DNA of 64,000 nucleotides from G965205255 sp965205255 (GTDB lineage: Bacteria; Pseudomonadota; Gammaproteobacteria; Pseudomonadales; Endozoicomonadaceae), in NCBI GenBank assembly GCA_965205255.1, contig OZ242051.1, positions 744,001 to 808,000 on the forward strand. Reading direction: 5' to 3'. Made by a program: the position numbers and the translations under genes. Positions 47,769 through 56,900 of the stretch are shown here, piece by piece. Positions within the stretch are counted from its first letter, which is position 1. Every line of letters begins with the position of its first letter. Below the pieces are notes generated by a model. That model searched no databases. It saw only the letters and a list, made by a program, of their open reading frames with translations, and was not told the DNA's origin.

Positions 47769-48729
47769 CTACACAGAAACTAAGCCTGTATATTGAATGT
47801 TCAGTGAAGGCTTTTTCTCTTTGTAAGTATAAGCAATCAATCCACTGATCAGATTGACCATAAAATTGGCCTTGGAACGGTGTCTGGAATGCTCAATCTG
47901 ACAGATGTTTTTAAGCTGATCGTTAATGGTTTCAATGATCGAACGCCCTCTCAACAACATCTTATCGAGCAAGGTGATCAGCCTGGGTTTCATGTTTTTC
48001 TTATGGGTAGTGATGAGTTCAACCCCGTATTTATCCAGTAGCAATGCAGCCTTTTCTTTGGAGATATAGCCTTTATCGCCAAAGAGTTTGCCAAAAAGAA
48101 CACTGCACATCTCATCCAATACAGAACGGTCATCGGTGTTACCTGAGGTGCATTTCACGTTAAGGATTTCACCGGTATCGCTGACAATAAGGTGAAGCTT
48201 AAATCCGTAAAACCACCCAGTGGAAGACTTTCCTCTTCCCGCATCATCCCGAAAAGTTCTATGACGCCTGATTCGCTTATTTGTACAGACGGCTAATCCC
48301 GTTGAATCAATATAAGAAATACCCGTGGGTTTGCCATAACGGCTTTTCATAAAAGCACACAGTGCCAGTAATGCTTTGGGCATCAGCTCGACAAAACGGT
48401 TATAACTGACCAGTGTTGGAAAAAGATGCAGGTAGTGGCGCCTTATGGATTTAAGATAAAAGTCTTTGAAGCAGCGATAGCCCGAGCGATGAAACTGTAC
48501 AACAATCGTCATGATTTCGCTCAAGCTGAGCCGGCACGCACGAATCCGGTGTTTGCAGTCAGATTCGAGTAAAAACTTGTTGAGTTCTGGCTCAAAGGAC
48601 TGGCAAAAGTCATCCATATCACAGAAAATACGAGTTAGCATATCACTTCCATGTTTTGTATTGTCTTGAGAAACCATACTATGCATGGAAGTGATTGCTT
48701 TTAAAAGACTTCTTACGTCGAACTGAGGT
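47752..48729 (-). mobile_element. IS982-family element inserted in Rhs copy A
   Basis: 978 bp with inverted ends ACCTCAGTTCG at the left and its complement at the right. It is flanked by the 6-bp repeat TACCTA at 47746-47751 and 48730-48735; the exact duplication length is ambiguous by one or two bases. Removing the element and one repeat restores the sequence and frame seen uninterrupted in copy B (56511-56530). The intact transposase indicates recent insertion. Confidence 0.92.
47769..48686 (-). CDS. IS982-family transposase
   Basis: A 305-residue DDE transposase of the IS982 family: LTRIFCDMDDFCQSFEPELN near the start, LSLSEIMTIVVQFHRSGYR, GISYIDSTGLAVC (first Asp), GWFYGFKLHLIVSDTGE, LFGDKGYISKEKA (second Asp), RSIIETINDQLKNICQIEHS (Glu). 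The frame is complete with no stops. It is encoded opposite to the Rhs gene it interrupts. Confidence 0.93.
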   Translation of the reverse strand: MHSMVSQDNTKHGSDMLTRIFCDMDDFCQSFEPELNKFLLESDCKHRIRACRLSLSEIMTIVVQFHRSGYRCFKDFYLKSIRRHYLHLFPTLVSYNRFVELMPKALLALCAFMKSRYGKPTGISYIDSTGLAVCTNKRIRRHRTFRDDAGRGKSSTGWFYGFKLHLIVSDTGEILNVKCTSGNTDDRSVLDEMCSVLFGKLFGDKGYISKEKAALLLDKYGVELITTHKKNMKPRLITLLDKMLLRGRSIIETINDQLKNICQIEHSRHRSKANFMVNLISGLIAYTYKEKKPSLNIQYTGLVSV

Positions 48730-48743
48730 TACCTACTAGTCAG

Positions 48744-51700
48744 GTGATAAATAATTCGAATTCTCTGTGCTTTGATCCGTTACAATCGACGCCCGATCAC
48801 AGGGTTAATACCGCCTGTCGGGTAGCATCAGTTCAGGTATCACAGTCACATTCGGTCAATCAAGGCTCGGCCAGTCGTCCGGTGATGTTTCACGATGTGA
48901 GCTATCAGTATAACTTTATTACTGATCCGGCTTTTACCACAACGACAGCTGATGGTAAAAAGGTACCATTGTACGACAGTAGTACGAAACAACAAATGAC
49001 GACCGTGTTTGCCGGTACCGCTAAAGGTCAGGCGCCTGACCCTCAAGCACTGGAATCGCTGGCAGATACCATTAAAAACCAAGCACTGGCTAACCCTTCA
49101 GCCACACAGGCAAGCACTTTTGTGGTGAGTCATTTCAATGCAATGGGACAGGTCTTGTCCTCTGATGCCTATCATGCCGGAATGGAAACCCGTAATGTTT
49201 ACAGTACAGACAAGCCTGATCAGGTGATTGCCTCCACGGTATCGACCCGTAATACTGATGGCAGTGTGACACCGGTGAGAACCACCTACAACACCTATGA
49301 CGCTTATGGAAATATTATCAAAACAGAAGTAGCCACTGGCGCTTATGACCCTTCGGCTCAAAAGGTACTGGTGGGTGAAAGAATGTATACATCACTGGGC
49401 TTTTTATTAAATGCCACAACAATGGTGGGAGATAAATCTCATCAGGTGAGCATGACATATGACACAACCTCTGGTTTTCCGACCAAAATAACAGACCCGC
49501 TGGGTAATAGTATGACCATGACCTATGATACGGTATGGCATAAAAAACCACATACCGTGGTATCTGAGACGGCAGACGGTCATACAGATTTTACCCTGAC
49601 CTATACTTACGATGCTAATGGTAACCTGACCGATCTGAAAAAAACGAGCGGGAAGAATAAGCTGATCAGCGAAATGGCATACACCTATGATCCGGTGAAT
49701 CAGCGGTTACTGACCACAACCATCACTCACCCTGACGGTAGTCAGCGAATCTTATCCGATGAGGTGAACAATTATTTTGTACCGGTGAGCAGTACCTATG
49801 GTGCTCCAGCTGCGCCGGTGTATACACAAACAGCGGTAACCGATGCGCTGGGATTGCCGGTTAGTATGAGTTATAAGGGAAGCGCAGGTCAGGTATCTCT
49901 GGGAACTGATTACAACCCTGATTTATCGGTGAAGGATCAAACCATTAACCATCAGGTGACCAATAGCTATATCTATGACAGTGTTGGTAATTTGGTCAGC
50001 ATTGCCAATGACCTGAACGGTAAACCTGTTCGAACGTATGGTTATGGTTATAACACAAAAGGTCAGGTTTCCACCCGTACTGCAAAAACTGAAAAAGGTG
50101 ACAGTACCCAAACATACACCTATACACCGCAGGGTCAGTTATTGCACTTTACCTGCAACGGAAAAGAGTGCCCTCAGAATCTGTTCAAACAACCGGTCAG
50201 TGCCATTGATTACAGCTATCAACCTTTGTTTAATTCACTAAACACAGTGGATGAGACGCTCAACGGTGGCAGTAAACAGCTGATTACTTACCAGTATAAA
50301 AACACTGATCCGACACAGGTGTCAGGTATTGATTATGCCGGTAAAGGCCATGCTACATTTAGCTATGATGGTGACGGTAATATCACTGCCATGCAGAAAA
50401 TGACCGCCTCGGGCAAGTTAGTGCCTTACCAGATGAGCTATGACAGTGCGCAGAATTTAACGGATGTCACTATCAATCATCGTAAAAAAATTCACTATAC
50501 CTATGATGCGTCAGGACAGCAAATTGCAGAAAGTGATACCAACGCTTTAGGAAAAACAACCACACTACAGCAGTATTACAATGGCTCTCTGGCAGAGCAG
50601 TCGATTAACGGGAAATCTCGTTATTATGTAGCCGGAGGAAGTTTTTATGATGGCCGTTACGAGTCAGCTGTTACCGATGGCAAGCAGTTAACAGGCAGTG
50701 TCGTTAACGGCAAAGTTCAAGGTGATGATGTGTATATGCCGTATGGTCAGGTAACAGACCTGAATCAGGCTAAAACACTGGCATTGACTCTGCAAAAGAG
50801 CACCCGTGGCTATCAAATGAAAACTGCAGACCAAGTGACGGGCTGGCAGTTTTTGGGCAATGGTTATCGTGCTTATGATCCGGCACTGAGACTGTTCACT
50901 AAACACGACAGTGCCTCTCCGTGGGGAGCCGGTGGCATAAATGCTTACAACTATGCAGGTAATGATCCCATCAATAGTTCCGACCCCACCGGTCACTACA
51001 CCGAAAATGATATTAATAATGTTAATAAAACGATGAAAGCGGAAAACAAACAGCTTTACGATAGCTATAACAAAAGTCAATTGGAAAAAATTTTTGCAAT
51101 TTGTTTTGCGGTGGCAGGACTTTTGATGGCCCTGGTGATCCCAGGTCCTGGTGAATTTATAGAGGGCACGGCGCTGGGTTTCTTGGCTAATGTTGCTTTT
51201 TTTACGGCAGTAGGTGTAGCAACAACCGTAAGCGAAAAACTTGTAGAAAATGGCGTTTTGGAACAAAAGGGCTTAAAGCCATCTCAATCAATTGGTGAGA
51301 TGATGAGTTCTACTTCGTTCTGGGAAGGTGTTGCTATTGATGCCGGGGCTATGGTCGGTGGCGAGACGGTGGGTCTAGTCATTAAAGGAGTAGGCCGTGC
51401 AATTGAAAGCGCTGCAGGAAGAGCAGCAGAAGAGGCAGCAGGAGAAGCAGGAGGAGCAGCAGCAGAAGCAGCAGGAGAAGCAGCAGGAGAAACAGGAGAA
51501 GCAGCAGGAGAAGTAATAGGAGAATCGGAAGAAGCTGCAACCAACAAGCTACCTAATTTTAAGCTTAATAAGTATAGAGGACGCCGTGGTTTTAAGGAAA
51601 TAGGGTACGGTGGTTTTCATGATGTATTTAGTCTGCCTGATGGTTCGGTGTTTAAGCAACTCACAAAGAGAGTAGATTTAACAGAACCAGAAAGAACCGT

Positions 51701-51959
51701 TCGTATACTAAAAGAACAAGGCATTGATGCTACTGCATACAACAATGGAGTTAAAATGCCTTTTTTTAAAGTAGAAACTGATACTATAAAAGCAGAGGAA
51801 CATGCTGTTGCATATTTTCATAGGACTGGAAGAAAAATGCTCGATCAAGATCCCAGCAATTATTCTAAATCAGGGGAGGCTATTGATCCTGACTTTTGTT
51901 TTCGTCCAGGCTCTCCTGTAAGCGATTCGTGGTTAGCAAAGTATCCGAATTTCTATTGA
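48744..51959 (+). pseudogene. Rhs/YD-repeat toxin copy A, 3' part with kinase-like C-terminal tip
   Basis: The remaining 1,071 codons of copy A after the IS982 insertion; the apparent GTG start is an internal codon of the original gene (frame open from 48736). It holds most YD repeats (YDANGNLTDLKK, YDSVGNLVSIAND, YDGDGNITAMQK) and the Rhs-associated core FLGNGYRAYDPALRLFTKHD with GGINAYNYAGNDPINSSDP, closest in style to TccC/Pseudomonas Rhs cores. After that come a hydrophobic hairpin (FAICFAVAGLLMALVIPG and FLANVAFFTAVGVATTV), an Ala/Gly/Glu linker and a tip of about 139 residues. The tip shows EIGYGGFHDVFSLPDGSVFK (glycine loop and Lys), MLDQDPSNY and AIDPDF, the order expected of a minimal protein kinase. 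No signal peptide remains, so it is probably silent. Confidence 0.85.
51412..51540 (+). repeat. Purine-rich Ala/Gly/Glu hinge repeat in Rhs copy A
   Basis: Irregular tandem units of GCAGCAGGAGAA-type triplets encoding AAEEAAGEAGG, AAAEAAGEAAGE and TGEAAGEV. The shared Rhs core ends here and the unique tip begins. Copy B has the same tract with a different number of units. Confidence 0.8.
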
Positions 51960-52159
51960 TTAATTTCATTTTCTCTAAAATAAGTTAAGGGGTGAAATAA
52001 TTTGTAGTTACTCAACCCTGATCTGATAGTTACCCATTTTTCAGAAGGTATCTGTCAGGTGAAGTTAAGTTCAGCTTACGAACTTTTCCTTTCAGATGCT
52101 TTTTCTATCAAAAGGTGTTTCTATTGAGGATGTTCTAGTCAACCTTTACCGAACACTTT

Positions 52160-53005
52160 TTAGAGAGAATTTTCATACTCAGCAGGAGTCATATTTCTAT
52201 GCGCCGAGTGAAGCCTTTCTAAATTGTAATATTTTATATAGACTGCAACATCTTTTTTCATATGTTCACAAGTTCGCTGATGTGCTTTGAAAGTCCAATC
52301 ATACTTTAAACTGCCAAAAAAGCGTTCAACAACTGCGTTGTCCCAGCAAGCACCAACGTCACCCATGCTGGCTCTGATACCGTAAGTTTTCAATAAGTTG
52401 CCATAGCTTTTACTAGTATATTGTGAGCCTCTGTCGCTATGGAATACCTGTCCTTTGGGTGGCTGACGTAAGTTAAAAGCTTTCATCATAGCTTTGCTGA
52501 CAAGGTTAGTGCTCACCTGTTTATCAATGTGCCAGCCTACAATACTACAAGAGTACAAATCCATCACAATCGCAAGATACATCCAGCCTTCACCTGTTTT
52601 CAGATAATTTACATCACCTGCCCACACCTAATTAGGAACCAATAGATTAAAATTATGATTCAGTAAATTATCAGCGACGGCATTACTATGCTTACGTTTT
52701 GTTGTCACCTTATAAGCTCGTCTTTGTGTAACAATCAGATTCAGTCTTGCCAGCAATGTTCAAACACGATACCGCCTAATCTCAAAGCCTTCTTTGCGTA
52801 ATTTCTTCATCATTTCCCGACTTTCCAGACTGTTATGACTCTCTGCGAATAACGTTTTCAGCCACCGATATAGCTGTAATGTTTCAGCGCTAACCAGTTT
52901 CCTTGGATGCCTCAACCAGTCGTAATAAGCAGAAGGGCTGACTTACATCACGCGACATAATGTTACCACCGGAAAAATACAAGATTCTCTTTTGATAAAG
53001 CCAAA
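52160..53005 (-). pseudogene. IS3-family transposase OrfB with three in-frame stops
   Basis: The integrase core is readable: VWAGDVNYLKTGEGWMYLAI, HSDRGSQYTSKSY, DNAVVERFFGSLKYDW and a C-terminal YYNLERLHSAHRNMTPAEYE. Upstream, SPSAYYDWLRHPRKLVSAET and SREMMKKLRKEGFEIRRYRV continue the same frame. Stops interrupt it just before VSPSAYY, after RRYRV, and between VPN and VWAGDV. The last 155 codons remain open but cannot act alone. Confidence 0.85.
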
Positions 53006-53007
53006 CT

Positions 53008-53298
53008 TTATTTCATTTCTTTCGCAAAGAAGGCACTGGCCTTTTTTAAGATAGTTTTTTCCATGCGTAACTGCTTTACTTCTTTTCGTAAGCGTTTCAA
53101 CTCATCTCGTTCATCCTCAGCCGGCACTTTTCCAACAAGCTGATCTTCGACTCTTGCCTTCCATTTGTTCATTATTTTACTGATTATACCAAGAGACTTT
53201 GCAGCTTCTGGTATTGAATACCCCTGTTTCCTAATAAGAGCTACTGCTTTCCCTTTAAACTCCTTAGAGTATTGCTTATAAGCACGTTTCTGACTCAT
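53008..53298 (-). CDS. IS3-family transposase OrfA
   Basis: About 96 residues: MSQKRAYKQYSKEFKGKAVA, then the HTH QGYSIPEAAKSLGI and a leucine-zipper ELKRLRKEVKQLRMEKTILK ending KASAFFAKEMK, as in IS3-group OrfA. The ATG at 53298 is preferred over a GTG three codons upstream. The frame is intact, but its OrfB partner is broken. Confidence 0.85.
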   Translation of the reverse strand: MSQKRAYKQYSKEFKGKAVALIRKQGYSIPEAAKSLGIISKIMNKWKARVEDQLVGKVPAEDERDELKRLRKEVKQLRMEKTILKKASAFFAKEMK

Positions 53299-53448
53299 AC
53301 TGAACACCTTAATTGATTAACAAATATTATCTCTCAATTAAGTGTCCGATTCCATTAGACCAGAACAGTTTATAAGGTGACAATTTGCCCAGACGCAGAT
53401 CATTCAGGCATTGCTTATCACGATGACAAGTCGCACAGGAAAAGAAAA

Positions 53449-53948
53449 AGCCAACAAACTGAAAAATACGGTCTTCATGGATTGCTGCTTTGCTCAGTTC
53501 TTCTCACTGATTTAAACGATACTGAAGGTTTTTTATGTATTTTAATGGTTTCTTATTTACATCTGTAGGCGTATAGTTTATAAACTACTTTCTGCGGTTG
53601 TTTACCTTCAGAAGAGACATTTGTTAATGCAGAAAATCTCAATATTAATATTCACCTTTTTATACCTTATAACAGCCCAAATTTGGATATGGCAGAGCTG
53701 TGTTTGAATGTGATGAATGCATGGGTAACAAATGGTATTGTCTTCCGTTCAGCAACAAAGTTTTAATGCGCCATTCATGTAGGATTTAGTTCGTTTAGGG
53801 GAAAATAAAGCTCTGTTTTTTTAGTCGTATCAATGACAATTTTAACCGCATCAAACCAAAACTTTTATTTGGTTGATCTCTATTTTATAACTTTCAAGAT
53901 CTTTTATTTATTTATTTATAAATAAATCATAGTAGTAAGGATTTTTTT
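53449..53948 (+). repeat. Upstream part of the tandem duplication, copy B, containing an IS630 remnant
   Basis: Nearly identical to 44690-45185, starting at GAAAAAGCCAACAAACTG. It includes the same decayed IS630 transposase end (about 53630-53890) and the AT-rich palindrome before the start codon. Here the TTTA tract is one 4-bp unit longer than in copy A. The shared DNA presumably holds the promoter of both Rhs genes. Confidence 0.75.
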
Positions 53949-56900
53949 GTGTTTTTAAGACTAGTTAAGTTAGCTGTTTCATCGATAACTCTGGCGAGTT
54001 TTTTAACAACCAGTGTTGCTTTTGCAGAAAATTCAAATGCGCATATATCTACGGTCAAACACCGTTCATCGACGAGCAAGGCTGCACCCATGTCAGTTGC
54101 TGCTAAAAAAACACTACTAAAAAAGCTCAAGCGTCTGGTGGCCACAGGTCATAATCATTTTACCTCTCAGGCGAGCAACGGGGGAATGAACGCAGCGGTG
54201 TCGGTCAACCCTTCTTCACTAGGACTGACATTTTCACAAAAGCTATTTTCCGTAAACAGTTCACCAACCTCAAAAACTACACTACCAGTTAGCATTTTCC
54301 TTGGGGCTTCTACCGGTTTTAACCCGACAACCCAACTGTTGAATGACTACCCCATTGATGTGAATATTCCTTATATTCAGCCACAAGAGTCCAACAGTGG
54401 TCATACTTATTATACCCTATCTATCGGGGGAAGCAGCTATCCGATGATAATGGATAGCAAACAACAGTTTCAGTTTATTTATTATAAAAAGCCCGATATT
54501 CATATTACCCATCAAAGTGATGATACCATTGTCGTCACCCTGCGGAACAACTCAACATATATCTTCAAAAAAGTGAACGGCAGTGCTGCCACAACTCCAT
54601 ATCAAGTGGTGGCTAAAATAGGGCCAGATGGCAAGGTCATTTATTTTCAGTATGCCCACAGCGATACACAATCTAGTATTACGCTGTTAAATTCTGATCA
54701 AAAAGTAGTGGCTAAAATTAACAAACAATCTGGTTCTGCCACGCTGTTCTACCAAGATAAAATGGGTCATTTTCAGCACTTTACACTCCGTAACGAAAGC
54801 GACGGTGTAAGCATTACCAACCCGTTAAACGAAAGCACATTACTCACCTTTGATACCGATAAAAAACCCACTAAAATCACTCTGGCCGATGGAGCTTATT
54901 ACACCATCAACTATGGTGTGCTCTCTGGCTCTCACTATATTGTTAGCGGCTACACAGAGCCTGTGAATAATCATACGCCTTATGTTAGCTCTTATACAGA
55001 ACACTTTAATAACAGTCACGATCAGGATATTACCCGTACGTTCAGCGTTAGCAGTACAGGTAATAATTTTGTCGGTAATAATATACAGTGTGATGGTAAT
55101 ACGTTTAGCCATGTGACATCAGCACAGGACTGGTTAATGGAATGCGGGTTTCGGCATCAGGGCGCACCCGTGTATCGTTATAGCACCCTTGCCGGGATGA
55201 AAATTCCAGTCTTTACCGGTACGTTAACACCTTCGCCAGAAACAAAACAGATCAGCCAGAGTTATAATTATCTGCATTTAAAGGATCAGCAAACGACTTC
55301 AGTCAATAATATAACCTTAACCCGCGGGCAGACTAGCTACGGTGACAAGATTACTTCTGCCTCTTCGGTGGCTGATCTATCCCTGCACTATAATCTTCCC
55401 TCTGTGCAACAGTATCAGTTGTACGACGCCACTGGAAACAATTCGCTGTTGCAGGTGCAAAACTTCAACTACAGCTATGACTCAAAGGGATTTCTGGCGA
55501 AAAAAATTGTACAAGACAGTCACGGTAACCTGAATACTGAAAGCTACACGACGCTACCTGGTGTTTATCACCCTATACTGCAAACCAGTGTCGCTCAGAT
55601 CAGACCTACAAAGCAGGCAGGTCTGCAAGGAAAGGCACCTACCACACTCACCACAAATTACAGTAAACCCAGTGTTATCAGCAAATCCATAACAGTGGGA
55701 GGACACGCTTATACGGTTAACCGTGTAGCGATTCCCGGTAATCAGATACTCTTTAATGGCAAGATAATCAGAAGCAGTACCGTAACTTATAATACTGAAC
55801 CCACAGCGATGACGTTTGCCATGCCAGTCAAAACGACTGCCACATTGCCGTCCATGGGACAATATGTCAACAATTCCTACACGATCAGCAATAGCAATAA
55901 CGTCTATACGATCAGTAATACAAAACAAAGCCTGACCAGTGACACACAAGGTAGAGCTCCTCAACAGTTACCCGGAACCCAAAAAACCTATAATCTGTAT
56001 GGCGGGTTAATAAAAAGTGAAGATCCGGTCACCGGAGATATTGTCACCTACGACAGTTACGATGCTCTTGGCCGTCCGGTGCAGGTTAGTTATCTACCTG
56101 CAGGTAATGCCGATGACAAGCAAACTTATCGTTATCAGTATGACATACTCAATGGCGCACAAAACGCAGGTTTTCGGGTGACCATGACACAGCTGATGCC
56201 CACCGGTAAAGGCAAGGGCGTGCAGCTAGAAAAAGAATATGACACGCAAAACCATGTGGTCAAAACGCTACAACAGCTTAAAGACCGTAGTGGTTTTTAT
56301 GCAACAGATGAGGCTTTTTATAATCTGTCCGGTCAGATCAGCAAAACCATTCATTATTATTATGATGAAAAGGGACAGGTTCATCCGCAACAATCCCTGT
56401 ATTTTTATAACCGCTATGGCAAACCCACCGCCGTACAGCACCCCAACGGTAGCACCAGTATATCTGTATCAGATTCTTACCATTTGCGAAAGATTTCTTA
56501 TACGTTATTACCTACCAGTCAGGTGATAAATAATCCGGATTCTCTGTGCTTTGATCCGTTACAATCGACGCCTGATCACAGGGTTAATACCGCCTGTCGG
56601 GTAGCATCAGTTCAGGTATCACAGTCACATTCGGTCAATCAAGGCTCGGCCAGTCGTCCGGTGATGTTTCACGATGTGAGCTATAAATATAACTTTATTA
56701 CTGATCCGGCTTTTACCACAACGACAGCTGATGGTAAAAAGGTACCATTGTACGACAGTGGCACAAAAAAACAAATGACGACCGTGTTTGCTAGTACCGC
56801 TAAAGGTCAGGCGCCTGACTCTCAAGCACTGGAATCGCTGGCAGATACCATTAAAAACCAAGCACTGGCTAACCCTTCAGCCACACAGGCAAGCACTTTT

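Larger units (their letters stand above)
52131..53367 (-). mobile_element. Inactive IS3-family element between the two Rhs copies
   Basis: About 1,237 bp with imperfect inverted ends: on the plus strand the left end starts TGTTCTAGTCAACC, and the right end read on the minus strand starts TGTTCTGGTCTAAT, both leading to a CGxACACTT block. OrfA is intact (53008-53298), but OrfB has three in-frame stops, so the element is dead. It occupies most of the space between Rhs copy A and the duplicated upstream region of copy B. No matching target duplication was found. Only 170 bp (51960-52130), with no gene, separate it from copy A. Confidence 0.8.

Noticed and set aside
50688..51266. A 192-codon minus-strand frame inside Rhs copy A, repeated at 58467-59045 in copy B
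   Set aside because: Its presence in both copies follows from their identity. It lies opposite the well-conserved core and has no recognisable protein features.
51284..51547. Minus-strand frame rich in Ala, Pro and Ser opposite the Rhs hinge
   Set aside because: It is the complement of the purine-rich Ala/Gly/Glu repeat; composition and lack of a ribosome site mark it as a shadow.
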